Shown piece after piece: positions 9,297-17,502 of a stretch of DNA of 64,000 bases; the first letter of the stretch is position 1; the number at the start of each line of letters is the position of its first letter. The notes under the pieces were generated by a model. It searched no databases and was not told where the DNA came from. It worked only from the letters and a program-made list of their open reading frames with translations. Source of the stretch: Chloroflexota bacterium (lineage in GTDB: Bacteria; Chloroflexota; Anaerolineae; UBA2200); the NCBI GenBank assembly GCA_030607875.1, contig JAUWJD010000003.1, forward strand, positions 62,001-126,000, read 5' to 3'. Made by a program: the position numbers and the translations under genes.

Positions 9297-9760
9297 TTTG
9301 GTTGTTTCAGTCAGGCAATCCACTGCCAGCGGGAATCATGGTTACCCAGCAAGATGTGATGGAGGTGCGGGCCCGCATCTTTGCCGTAGTGCTTGGTTTT
9401 GTGGTTTCGCTGTTCGTGATCAACCTGGTTCGGACGAAAAAGCTGAAGGAAGAGTTTGCCTTGCTGTGGTTGTTGACGTCCATAGTACTGGTGCTCACGC
9501 CATTGGTCATAGATTACCTGGACCTGGTTGCCTATGCACTGGGCATTGAGTATCCGCCGGCATTGATCTTTCTGCTTGCTATTATCTCCTTGCTTTTCAT
9601 ACTGTTCCAATTCTCCATGCGCATCTCTCGCTTCAGCGAACAGATCAAAGTGTTGATTCAAGAAGTGGCTGTGCTGCGTGCACGAATTGAGGATCTGGAG
9701 CAGGTCCAAAGTGGCGAGGCGGCAGACGGCAGAGAGGGGAACGATGCAAACGAAGGCTGA
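9293..9760 (+). CDS. DUF2304 family membrane protein
   Basis: A 155-residue protein with three hydrophobic helices (roughly 28-45, 57-77 and 86-106) and a charged helical C-terminus (about 112-140) likely to form a coiled coil. The size and the pattern RARIFAVVLGFVVSLF...LVRTKKLKEEFALLWLL match DUF2304, a small family usually encoded next to GT2 enzymes. The function is unknown; an anchor or partner for a GT2 enzyme is the usual guess. The GTG start overlaps the previous stop (GTGA) and is supported by GGGGGAG about 9 bases upstream. ATG 9339 is an alternative. Confidence 0.78.
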   Translation: MIWLFQSGNPLPAGIMVTQQDVMEVRARIFAVVLGFVVSLFVINLVRTKKLKEEFALLWLLTSIVLVLTPLVIDYLDLVAYALGIEYPPALIFLLAIISLLFILFQFSMRISRFSEQIKVLIQEVAVLRARIEDLEQVQSGEAADGREGNDANEG

Positions 9761-11396
9761 GGCCAAGTTCAGGTCGCCTGAAGTTCTGATCCTCGTTGTC
9801 TTGGCTGTCTGGGCTGCCTTGGTGCGTGTGGCTGCGTTGGTGCAGCCGCAACGTATTGTCTGGGGTGACGAGCCCTTCTACCTCTGGTTGGGGCGCAACT
9901 GGCTGACCGGGCGCGGCTACAGTTTTACCGGCTATTCTGACGTGCATCACACTCCGATGTACCCGCTTCTGTCCGGCCTGTTCTATCTAGTTACGCACAA
10001 TTTGGAATTAGCCAGCGATATATGCTACGTGTTGTTCGGCGTTTTGCTGATCATTCCGATATATCTCCTGGCAAAGGAGATGTATGGGCGAGGAGCGGGC
10101 TATGCCAGTGCGGCTCTGTTGGCCATCTACCCAGCTATCGCTACAGCCCCAGCCTTCTGGGGAACGCTGACAGAACCGCCCTACTACTTCTTTGTCTACA
10201 CAGGGCTGTGGATGGTTCTGCTGGCCATGCGCCGGGGGCGCGCTTTGTTCTACGCGCTGGCAGGCATTTGCTTCGGAGCGGCCTATCTCACGCGGCCCGA
10301 AGCTATCGCTTATGTTACAGTCGCTGGCGTGGTTCTCGCCCTAGTCAAGCTCAGCGAAAAAAGGCTCCTCAATCGTGCCGCGCTGGTTGGTTTGGCACTG
10401 TATGCAGTCGGGTTTTTGCTGTTTTTTATGCCCTATGCCTACTATGTCTATCGAGAGACAGGCTCCTGGATGGTCAGCGAGAAGGCGGGAGTCACCTTTG
10501 TCACTGGTCTGGGCTTGTCAGAGGGGAATACGAGAGCGTTTGATGAGGCTACATGGGGGCTCGATTCTACGGGCCTCGAGGTGTTCTTCTTCTCGCGCGA
10601 GAGCTACGATGTCAGCATGTTTGATGCGATCCTTGCATATCCTACCGAGTTTGTGCAGCTTTTGGTCAGGAATGCGAGCCGCTTTGTTGGCTCACTGTTG
10701 TCTTCCAGGATGCTGCCCATCTACCTCTTGCCACTGATGGGCCTGGCCTTCTTCAAGGTGGCCTGGGACACAGTGAGAGCCAAGGGGGAGTTGCTCCTCC
10801 TCTCTTCCCTGACGCCAGTGGCCGTGTTTTTGCTCTTCTTCATCCAGGACCGTTATATTGCTACCTTGCTGCCCACTCTCGTCATCTGGCTGGGGTTGGG
10901 GGCATACGAACTGGGAGTTTGGATCCGAGAAACGGCGTGCAACTTGCTCGGAGACAGGCTTCCAAAGTCTGACAGACTTCGGAAGTCTGTCGTGGCGATC
11001 CCTACAGTAGGGCTGCTCCTTTTCTTTGTGTTGATGCAGCCCCGGGTCATTGCCAAGTACACAAACATCAGGTCTTTTCGGCCAGAGCACAAGACCATTG
11101 GGCTCTGGTTGAAGGACAACATCCCGCCTGGTTCTGTGGTCATGGCGCGTTATCCAGCCATTGCCTTCTACGCTGACGCTCAGTGGGAACCTACGGCCAA
11201 TGCTGAGTATGCGCAGGTTCTGGTTTACGCACGAGCGCAGGGCGTGGATTATTTTGTGTTGGACGAAGAGGAGACGTACGACTTGCGTCCCCAGTTCGCC
11301 TTCTTGCTCAATGAGAACATGCTTCCCCCTGATCTGGATTTGGTCCACATAGACCACAGTGCACGAGGAAAGCTAGCAATCTTTCGACTGAGGTAA
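9744..11396 (+). CDS. GT39/ArnT-like membrane glycosyltransferase
   Basis: A 550-residue polytopic protein with D42-E43 in VWGDEPFYLWLGRNWL at the first external loop, HHTPMYPLLSG as the following motif and about eleven hydrophobic spans. The C-terminal soluble part has VMARYPAIAFYADA and VDYFVLDE. It is clearly paralogous to the protein at 26380-28023 (GRNWLTGRGYSF / GRNLFSGKGYAV; AYLTRPEAI / AYLTKPEAI). ATG 9744 follows GAGAGGGG and overlaps the DUF2304 gene by 17 bases. Residues about 404-416 come from an 18-bp palindromic tandem repeat (DRLPKS-DRLRKS) in a loop between hydrophobic spans. Confidence 0.83.
   Translation: MQTKAEAKFRSPEVLILVVLAVWAALVRVAALVQPQRIVWGDEPFYLWLGRNWLTGRGYSFTGYSDVHHTPMYPLLSGLFYLVTHNLELASDICYVLFGVLLIIPIYLLAKEMYGRGAGYASAALLAIYPAIATAPAFWGTLTEPPYYFFVYTGLWMVLLAMRRGRALFYALAGICFGAAYLTRPEAIAYVTVAGVVLALVKLSEKRLLNRAALVGLALYAVGFLLFFMPYAYYVYRETGSWMVSEKAGVTFVTGLGLSEGNTRAFDEATWGLDSTGLEVFFFSRESYDVSMFDAILAYPTEFVQLLVRNASRFVGSLLSSRMLPIYLLPLMGLAFFKVAWDTVRAKGELLLLSSLTPVAVFLLFFIQDRYIATLLPTLVIWLGLGAYELGVWIRETACNLLGDRLPKSDRLRKSVVAIPTVGLLLFFVLMQPRVIAKYTNIRSFRPEHKTIGLWLKDNIPPGSVVMARYPAIAFYADAQWEPTANAEYAQVLVYARAQGVDYFVLDEEETYDLRPQFAFLLNENMLPPDLDLVHIDHSARGKLAIFRLR
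10953..10991 (+). repeat. 18-bp-period palindromic repeat inside a GT39 gene
   Basis: Two 18-bp units start at 10953 and 10971. The second is a near-perfect palindrome: GACAGACTTC at 10971-10980, one central base, then GAAGTCTGTC at 10982-10991. The period is six codons, giving the hexapeptide repeat DRLPKS/DRLRKS. It shares the ACTTCSGAAGT core and 18-bp spacing with the repeats at 21524 and 53994. Confidence 0.8.
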
Positions 11397-11406
11397 AGGA
11401 AAGCTT

Positions 11407-12735
11407 ATGGATCTCAGCATCGTCATCCCCGCCTGGAAGGAGGCGGACAATTTGGCCAAGCTCTTGCCCAGGCTGCATTTAGCGCTCTCCCAGCTTGATG
11501 CTGTCCCGCCTGATGAAGAGCAGGACGTGGCTCTGGCTGGTGAACATCGGGGAATCGAGTACGAGATTATTGTCGTTGACAAGCACTCTCCGGATGCTAC
11601 AGCGGAGGTGTGCGCTGCTGAGAGCGCACTGCTGATACAGCAAACGGAACCAGGCTACGGAGGGGCATTGTGGGCAGGCTTTGAGCATGCCTCTGGCGAA
11701 TACATCCTGACGATGGATGCCGACCTATCGCACGTTCCGGTCTTTGTACCGGCAATGTGGAGCCGCCGTCTGGATGCCGAGTTGGTGATCGCCTCCCGCT
11801 ACGTAGAAGGTGGCGGTGCCGACATGCCCTGGCCCCGGCGCATATTGAGCATCATTCTGAACGTCGTCTACACGAAGGCACTGTCTCTACCGGTAAAAGA
11901 CATCTCCAGCGGCTTTCGCCTTTATCGCGCATCAGTGTTGCATGCCCTGGACTTGAAGAGCACCGATTTTGATGCCCTGGAGGAGATCCTGATCAAGTGC
12001 TACACTGCGGGCTGCACGATTATCGAGATTCCTTTTCGGTATGTCCCACGGGACCAGGGCAAGTCCAAAGTCAAGCTGTTGCAGTTTGCCATCTCCTACC
12101 TAAAGACCCTGTTCCGCATGTGGAAGCTGCGCAATTCTATTGCTTCGGCGGACTATGATGCACGGGCCTTTGACAGCCCTATTCCCTTGCAGCGGTACTG
12201 GCAAAGGCGACGGTGCGCGATCGTTACGGGGATGGTCGACGCCGCCGAGTCGTGCCTGGACATTGGTTGCGGCTCGAGCAGAATCCTGGGTGCCCTTAAT
12301 AGCCATACCGTTGGCCTGGACATCAGTCTGGGCAAACTCCGGTACGCCAGATGCTACTGTCGTCCCCTCGTGAACGGCTCTGCCTTTGCCCTGCCGTTTG
12401 CCGACAACACTTTTGAGCAGGTCGTGTGTTCGCAGGTCATAGAGCACCTGGAGGCTGGTGAGCAACCCTTCTTGGAGATGGCTCGCGTGCTCAAGGACGG
12501 GGGGCGTCTCACCATCGGCACGCCGGATTACGGCCGGTGGAACTGGGTGATCATTGAGCGTCTGTACAAGTTTTTTGCCCCCGATGCGTATGGTGACGAG
12601 CACATAACCCACTACACGTACAATGATGTGGTCGGTATTCTGGAGAGGCTGGGATTCCAGCAGCAACAGCAGGTGCGCTACATTTGTGGCGCGGAGATGA
12701 TCCTCTCCATGAGCAAGGCGGGCCGCAAGGGCTGA
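11407..12735 (+). CDS. GT2 glycosyltransferase fused to SAM methyltransferase
   Basis: A 442-residue two-domain protein. Residues 1 to about 240 form a polyprenol-phosphate-sugar-synthase-like GT2 domain: IVIPAWKEADNL, VVDKHSPD, GYGGALWAGF, D104-A-D106, SSGFRLYR and FRYVPRDQGKSK. Residues about 255-435 form a class I SAM-dependent methyltransferase with LDIGCG at 284-289, PFADNTFEQVVCSQVIEHL and a C-terminal GDEHITHYTY segment. Both catalytic signatures look intact. The fusion would couple loading of a sugar on a lipid carrier with methylation of that sugar or carrier; this coupling is inference. An insertion near residues 35-48 lengthens the first GT2 loop. Confidence 0.85.
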   Translation: MDLSIVIPAWKEADNLAKLLPRLHLALSQLDAVPPDEEQDVALAGEHRGIEYEIIVVDKHSPDATAEVCAAESALLIQQTEPGYGGALWAGFEHASGEYILTMDADLSHVPVFVPAMWSRRLDAELVIASRYVEGGGADMPWPRRILSIILNVVYTKALSLPVKDISSGFRLYRASVLHALDLKSTDFDALEEILIKCYTAGCTIIEIPFRYVPRDQGKSKVKLLQFAISYLKTLFRMWKLRNSIASADYDARAFDSPIPLQRYWQRRRCAIVTGMVDAAESCLDIGCGSSRILGALNSHTVGLDISLGKLRYARCYCRPLVNGSAFALPFADNTFEQVVCSQVIEHLEAGEQPFLEMARVLKDGGRLTIGTPDYGRWNWVIIERLYKFFAPDAYGDEHITHYTYNDVVGILERLGFQQQQQVRYICGAEMILSMSKAGRKG

Positions 12736-12739
12736 GCAC

Positions 12740-14440
12740 ATGGGCATACCCTCGGTGAATGCGACCAATCCAGCCAATCAGACAGCCAAAAGCGATCGCG
12801 GGGCTCTGCTCTTGCTAACGTTAGTGATGTTGCTGGCTCTCGGCTGTCGGCTTTACCATCTGGTGCCTCTGGATGTGGGGCTGCTCTACGCCCAGGATGC
12901 TGACGAGGGCGTCTATGCTACCACTGCACAACTGGCTCTGCAGGGGTATGTGCCATATCGTGACTTTTTTACACCTATGCCGCCGGTTGCCATCTACTTG
13001 TTTATGATCGTTCTGCGGATTTTCTATCACCCCTGGGGCAGTGCGACTGGCCTGATGGCATTGCGTTATGCTTCCGTTGCCTATGGCCTGGTCACTGTAC
13101 TGCTGACCTATTCTGCTGCCAAGATGATCGGGGGCAAGTGGGCTGGTTTGCTGGCCGCTGTGCTCATTGCTGTTGATGGCATCGTGGTAGCGCAGGATCG
13201 CCGCGCCATGCTGGAGGCCCCGACCAACATGTTCTCCATTTTGGCTATCCTTTGCTATCTCCACGCCCTGCATCAAGCCAGGCAGCCACGTCTCCAGTCC
13301 GCCGTCTGGAGTAGGCATTACCTTCTGGTCGCCGCGAGTGGTCTCTTTTGCACACTTGCGCTGCTGGTGAAAGGAACGGCGCTCGTCCCCGTGCTGGTGG
13401 TCGCTCTTGCCATCGTCGTCCGCCGTCGCTGGCGGGAGGGCGTATGGTTTGCTGCCTCGCTCGTGGGCAGCTACCTGCTATGTGCTTTGGTCTTTTTGGT
13501 GCTCTGCCCTGCTGACTACCTCAAACAGAATTACATCTTCCATCTGCTTCGTCCTTGGGATGGCACCGTGCATCCGTTGGCACGGTTGACGGAAATATGG
13601 AACTATACCTGGTCCTGGGCTACGGTACGGTTTGCCCTTGGCGGTGTGGCAGCGACCTTGTTGGCAGGTCGCCAGGTGCGCAACCGAGACCTCTGGCTGG
13701 TTGTGCTTGCCTGGGCCGGGCTGATGGTGGCATTGCTGCTGGGCAGCCGCACTTACTGGGCCACATACTTCTCTCAACTTGCAGTGCCCTTTGGCATTCT
13801 GGGTGGCTTGTTGCTGAATGGGGAACTCGATCACGCCGTGCCAAGTCCCCTAGCCTACCTGCCAGTGGCTTCGCGCCGCTCGTGGCACCTGCTGCAGGCT
13901 ATCGCGCTGGCGGCAATTCTCGTCCTGGGCTGCTCGCGCTTGCGGACGCAATACACTACGACCAAAGCTGCTCTGGAGCGGATCAAACCGGCATACGTGG
14001 AGATAGTGGCGTACATCAACGAACAGCTTCCTCCCGATTCGGCAATCCTCGCTTTCGAGACCAACTACACTTTTCTCTCGTCACATCCGCCGGCCGGTGC
14101 GGACGAGGGATCCTTTTTCATCGATAGCTACGGGGAGATGCTCTATCGTAACCTTTACATCCCGGATATGTCGATATCTGCCCTGTTGGCTGTCTGGCGT
14201 CAGCAGGACCGAATCGGCACACGTGCGGTCTTTTTTCGGAAGCCGGCCCAGATCGAAGTACGCAGTGTCTTCACTCACACACCTTATACCATTTTGGATG
14301 GGCGGGCATTGAAACAGCTTACTGAGGATACAAGTTCGCATATCCTCGATCACACCCAGTTACTGAAGTCAGCGTATGCGGCTGAATTGCGAGTACGAAC
14401 ACCAGATGGTGGGGCGGAGAAGGGGGCAGCGGGGCAGTGA
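12740..14440 (+). CDS. GT39-like membrane glycosyltransferase
   Basis: A 566-residue polytopic protein. The first loop holds D55-E56 in DADEGVYATTAQLALQG, then PYRDFFTPMPPVAIYL. About eleven hydrophobic spans follow, and the soluble C-terminal domain carries NYTFLSS and FIDSYGEMLYRNL. It is a clear paralogue of the protein at 20430-22082, which keeps the same motifs (DYDEGVWDSTAQ, PYRDFFATLPPVGIYL, NYTFLSSRPPAG). Donor and acceptor are unknown; a polyprenyl-phosphate sugar donor is expected from the family. ATG 12740 lies four bases after the previous stop. Confidence 0.83.
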   Translation: MGIPSVNATNPANQTAKSDRGALLLLTLVMLLALGCRLYHLVPLDVGLLYAQDADEGVYATTAQLALQGYVPYRDFFTPMPPVAIYLFMIVLRIFYHPWGSATGLMALRYASVAYGLVTVLLTYSAAKMIGGKWAGLLAAVLIAVDGIVVAQDRRAMLEAPTNMFSILAILCYLHALHQARQPRLQSAVWSRHYLLVAASGLFCTLALLVKGTALVPVLVVALAIVVRRRWREGVWFAASLVGSYLLCALVFLVLCPADYLKQNYIFHLLRPWDGTVHPLARLTEIWNYTWSWATVRFALGGVAATLLAGRQVRNRDLWLVVLAWAGLMVALLLGSRTYWATYFSQLAVPFGILGGLLLNGELDHAVPSPLAYLPVASRRSWHLLQAIALAAILVLGCSRLRTQYTTTKAALERIKPAYVEIVAYINEQLPPDSAILAFETNYTFLSSHPPAGADEGSFFIDSYGEMLYRNLYIPDMSISALLAVWRQQDRIGTRAVFFRKPAQIEVRSVFTHTPYTILDGRALKQLTEDTSSHILDHTQLLKSAYAAELRVRTPDGGAEKGAAGQ

Positions 14441-14441
14441 A

Positions 14442-16052
14442 ATGAGACTTGGCGGTCGCTGGATAAAGCTCATATCGCTTGTCATCCTGATCTTGGCGGC
14501 GTTGCCAACTCTGCTCTATCCCCTTACACGGGATCAGGGTGCGTATGCCTACATCGCAGACTTGATGATGCAGGGTGGGGTGCCATATCGTGATGCCTGG
14601 GACCTCAAACCACCTGCGGTTTACTTTGTGTACTGGCTGGCTTTCGCGCTCTTTGGGCACTCCGAGTTCGCAGTGCGGCTTCTGGACGTGTTGTATACGC
14701 TTCTGAGCGCGGCATCGGTGTACCTCTTGGCGCGTGAAGTATTCCAGGATCGTCGCATAGCCTCCTTGTCGGCTTGGCTCTATGCCTTCTGCTACTATCT
14801 GCTGGTCCATTTCTACGCGGCTGCGAACCCCGAGTCGTTCATGGTGCCTTTTCTCGCAGCCAGTGTGTATGGCATGGTGCGTGCGGTGCGCAGTCGCAAT
14901 CACCTGCCACTGCTGCTCAGCGGCGTGGCCAGCGGGTTCTCTTTTTGGTTCAAGCCCACCGCAGGCGTAGTGGTATTGGCTGCGCTGGCTTGGACAGGCC
15001 TTGAGATGTGGCGAGAACGTTGGAGCACTGGCAAAGTGTTGCGGGGCCTGGCTGTGTTTTTTCTGGGAGGGCTGCTGGGTCTATTGCCTATTGGCTTGTA
15101 CCTCTATGGACACGGCCTCGGGGAACTGTTGGAGCTCTGGCATGTTTATGGTACCGGCGCATACCTGGGCGCACGTGGGCTGGTGCTAGGTGATGGCCCA
15201 CTGGCGATGCTGGATGTCATCATGCGTTACCTGCGAGACTGGCAGCTGCTCGTTTGGTTGAGCCTGGCAGGTGTGTGTAGGGTTCTCCTGCGGCGACAGG
15301 GCAATCGTGGTAGCCATGTCCCGCCCTTGCCTAACAGATGGCAAGGCGACGCATCGCTCAGGAGGGGGGAGGCGGTGGTCGTCTTCCTGCTGTCCAGCAT
15401 AGCAGTCGTGCTTCTTCAGGGCAAGCTGTTTGAGTACCACTGGATCCCCGCATTGGCTCCGGCTGCGATCCTCTCAGCGGCAAGCCTGATTTGGCTGAGG
15501 CAGGAATGGCGAGACACGGACCCTCAGAGCGTCTTCGCGGTGGTCGTGATTGTCGGACTGTTGCTGTGGACGGGCTACGATCACCTGGCTCGCTACAGGC
15601 GTATGGTGGCTTACCTCAGTAGGCGTATGAGTGTCGAGCAGTACTACGCCCAGTTCGACATCGGACAGGACTTTTCACGCACGGGCTCTTTGCGCGCAGC
15701 AACGTATTTGCGTGAACACACTGGAGCCGATGAAACGGCGTTGATTTGGGGAGCTGAGCCACTGGTCAATTTCCTGGCTCGGCGCCGGTCGCCGACAAAG
15801 TACATCTTTTCCTACATGCTGGTTGATCCAGATGGCGCTCCTCTCCTAGAAGCTAGACGCCAAGAGTTTCTCAATGAGGTGCTGGGGGCACCGCCTGTGT
15901 ACATCGTGGTTGTCGAGAATGATGTAACTCCGCTAACCCCATTGGGGTCACGCGTGTTGCTGGAGGAGTTCTCAGCTTTCGAAGAACTGCTAGAATCCAG
16001 GTATCGATTCGAGGCCCAGGTCGAGGATTATCTGTTCTACCGGCGTGGATGA
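14442..16052 (+). CDS. GT39-like membrane glycosyltransferase with DQ in place of DE
   Basis: A 536-residue polytopic protein. The first loop reads TRDQGAYAYIADLMMQGG, so the conserved Asp (D31) is kept but the following Glu is Gln (Q32), then PYRDAWDLKPPAVYFVYWL. About ten hydrophobic spans follow, ending in a soluble domain with TALIWGAEPLVNFLARR. DQ variants occur in GT39 relatives, so activity is not excluded. ATG 14442 sits one base after the previous stop behind a G-rich stretch. Residues about 295-302 derive from a copy of the 27-bp palindromic repeat, in a loop before a hydrophobic span. Confidence 0.82.
   Translation: MRLGGRWIKLISLVILILAALPTLLYPLTRDQGAYAYIADLMMQGGVPYRDAWDLKPPAVYFVYWLAFALFGHSEFAVRLLDVLYTLLSAASVYLLAREVFQDRRIASLSAWLYAFCYYLLVHFYAAANPESFMVPFLAASVYGMVRAVRSRNHLPLLLSGVASGFSFWFKPTAGVVVLAALAWTGLEMWRERWSTGKVLRGLAVFFLGGLLGLLPIGLYLYGHGLGELLELWHVYGTGAYLGARGLVLGDGPLAMLDVIMRYLRDWQLLVWLSLAGVCRVLLRRQGNRGSHVPPLPNRWQGDASLRRGEAVVVFLLSSIAVVLLQGKLFEYHWIPALAPAAILSAASLIWLRQEWRDTDPQSVFAVVVIVGLLLWTGYDHLARYRRMVAYLSRRMSVEQYYAQFDIGQDFSRTGSLRAATYLREHTGADETALIWGAEPLVNFLARRRSPTKYIFSYMLVDPDGAPLLEARRQEFLNEVLGAPPVYIVVVENDVTPLTPLGSRVLLEEFSAFEELLESRYRFEAQVEDYLFYRRG
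15325..15346 (+). repeat. 27-bp-family palindrome inside a GT39 gene
   Basis: CCTTGCC at 15325-15331, spacer TAACAGAT, and GGCAAGG at 15340-15346 form a perfect 7-bp inverted repeat with an 8-base spacer. Arms and spacer match the copies at 23053, 52540, 58606 and 61523. It is read through in frame as LPNRWQG. Confidence 0.75.
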
Positions 16053-16213
16053 AGGGAGTGCCATTTCACTGCGGGCATGAAGAAAGCTTCATCTATCAAA
16101 TACTATCATATATCGGATTTTCATACAACTCGTGTATAATTCCTTGATTGTGGCGAGTAGTGAATGCGGATTCACTACTCGCTACTGATGACGCAGGCGG
16201 TGAGCTTTCGCCC
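16053..16213. promoter_or_regulatory. 161-base gap: AT-rich promoter-like segment before a hairpin
   Basis: The gap between the GT39 gene and the next GT2 gene is AT-rich from about 16080. It holds TATAAT at 16135-16140, preceded 11 bases earlier by TTTTCA at 16118-16123. The same TTTTCAT and TATAAT spacing recurs at 34686-34708. No good -35 box stands 17 bases upstream. It probably drives the GT2 gene starting at 16214. Confidence 0.45.
16153..16182. repeat. Perfect 12-bp hairpin with heptamer-type repeats
   Basis: GCGAGTAGTGAA at 16153-16164, loop TGCGGA, and TTCACTACTCGC at 16171-16182 form a perfect inverted repeat. The right arm continues as CTACTG and shares its ACTCGCTACT words with the repeat cluster at 22081-22168. 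No T-run follows, so it is not a classical terminator. It lies between the promoter-like TATAAT and the GT2 start, so it would be transcribed as a 5' leader hairpin. Confidence 0.75.
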
Positions 16214-17233
16214 ATGATCTCTGTTGTGATTCCCGCGTACAATGCTGCGCTGACACTCGATGAGTGTTTGCAGGCTGTTGGCAATTCTGACTATGACAAA
16301 TATGAAGTGATCGTGGTGGACGATGCTTCTACTGACGATAGCGCGGATGTTGCCTCACGCTATGCCTGCCGAGTTGTGCGTCTGGAAGAGAACGTCGGTG
16401 CAGCAGCGGCCAAGAATCTCGGGGCGAAAGAGGCCAGGGGTGATATCATCCTTTTCACCGATGCCGACATCTTGCTGCGACCCGACGCCCTGCGCCTGGT
16501 TGCTGAGAACCTGGAGGATCCAATTGTCACCGGAGTAATTGGTCTGCTCGGCAAGAAGCTAAAATACGATAACTTTTGCAGTCAGTTCAAGAATCTGTGG
16601 ATGCACTATACCTATGCCCGCCTCGCTGAGAGCAGGGACGCTGAACGGGGTGTGGGGCTGTTCTACACCAGCATTGCTGCCATTCGCAGGGCCGCTTTCC
16701 TGCGGATGGGTGGCTTTGATGTCAACTACCGTGGCGCCAGCATCACTGAGGACATCGAGTTCGGTCAACGTCTGTTGACTGCCGGGCACAAGGTACGCCT
16801 AGATGGCCGCCTGACAGTCGAACATCTGAAGTACTATTCGTTGGCTGATTTGCTGAGGACCGACCGGCGACGTGCGTTCGGACTGACCAAGACTTGGCTG
16901 CGCAAAATGCTGGAACCTACCGAGCGGGCTGCTGATCAGAAGTACTATGCGTCGGTTCCCTGGTTCTTCATCCTGGGGGTGCCCCTGGCCTGGTTGTTGC
17001 CTGTGTTCATCGTCTTGCTCTTGTGGACCAAACAATCTGTCTGGGGACTGCTTGTACTTCTACACTGCGCGGGCATTCTGCTGCTAAATGTCCCGTTTCT
17101 AAATGCGCTGCGGCAAGCGAGGGGCTGGCTGTTTCTTCTGCAGAGCGGCCTGTTCCTGCCAGTTGACCTGTGGGTGTCCGGTCTTGGTGTGCTGTGGGCC
17201 ATCGTAGATTATCTGAGCGGGAAGCGCTACTAA
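16214..17233 (+). CDS. Membrane-anchored GT2 glycosyltransferase
   Basis: A 339-residue GT2 enzyme unlike the DPM1-like ones nearby. It has MISVVIPAYNAALTLDECL, VDDASTDDSADVA, AAAAKNLGAKEA, D83-A-D85 in LFTDADILLRPD, and the GFDVNYRGASITEDIEFGQR block with the catalytic ED. Three C-terminal hydrophobic helices (about 253-330) end the protein. This layout matches inverting transferases that extend lipid-linked glycans at the inner membrane face. ATG 16214 gives the normal family N-terminus. A longer TTG-initiated frame from 16148 would translate the hairpin and is rejected. Confidence 0.84.
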   Translation: MISVVIPAYNAALTLDECLQAVGNSDYDKYEVIVVDDASTDDSADVASRYACRVVRLEENVGAAAAKNLGAKEARGDIILFTDADILLRPDALRLVAENLEDPIVTGVIGLLGKKLKYDNFCSQFKNLWMHYTYARLAESRDAERGVGLFYTSIAAIRRAAFLRMGGFDVNYRGASITEDIEFGQRLLTAGHKVRLDGRLTVEHLKYYSLADLLRTDRRRAFGLTKTWLRKMLEPTERAADQKYYASVPWFFILGVPLAWLLPVFIVLLLWTKQSVWGLLVLLHCAGILLLNVPFLNALRQARGWLFLLQSGLFLPVDLWVSGLGVLWAIVDYLSGKRY

Positions 17234-17502
17234 TCAATCACAGAGTACTGCATCAACAGTTTGTGCTTGCATGTGCTCTGCATGCCCCGTGGGCACCTGC
17301 GGGCGACAGCCGAAGGGTGCCGCGCCGACGGGATGGCAACACCTGCACTTGCGCCGGAGCGCCGCGCAGGCAGTCTCGCCCTTGCGTAGCATCTCCGGAG
17401 CTTACTCGGTCTCACCTTTGTCTTTGCGCCACCTCTGGTCTTTACACCAGAGGCGTAAACGGGGACGACACCTTCGGTGCACGAAGCAGTAGGAGAAACA
17501 TA
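17234..17502. other. 269-base gene-free gap, GC-rich with several potential stems
   Basis: This is the longest gap in the window. No convincing gene is seen. Inverted repeats include GGCACC/GGTGCC around 17289-17320, GCGC-CGGA-GCGC near 17353, and a perfect 8-bp stem CCTCTGGT-CTTTAC-ACCAGAGG at 17432-17453. None is followed by a T-run. The segment could be a structured leader of the radical SAM gene, a dispersed repeat, or a decayed gene. No known riboswitch class was recognised by eye. Confidence 0.4.
17432..17453. repeat. Perfect 8-bp stem, 6-base loop upstream of radical SAM gene
   Basis: CCTCTGGT at 17432-17439, loop CTTTAC, ACCAGAGG at 17446-17453. It lies 49 bases before the GTG start and 37 before the AGGAG ribosome binding site. 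There is no T-run, so regulation or a dispersed repeat is more likely than termination. Confidence 0.6.

Noticed and set aside
14442-16052. GT39-like protein as an inactive enzyme because of DQ instead of DE
   Set aside because: The essential Asp is retained and DQ variants occur in the superfamily, so loss of activity cannot be claimed.
17432-17453. Rho-independent terminator
   Set aside because: The stem is perfect, but no T-run follows and the next gene starts within 50 bases.
17271-17492. Cys-rich 73-codon frame as a possible precursor peptide for the radical SAM enzyme
   Set aside because: No ribosome binding site, no leader-like N-terminus, and it coincides with palindromic GC-rich DNA. 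The structured-leader explanation is simpler.
17170-17502. 111-codon upstream extension of the radical SAM frame
   Set aside because: It overlaps the end of the GT2 gene, has no family similarity, and a strong AGGAG site sets GTG 17503 as the start.
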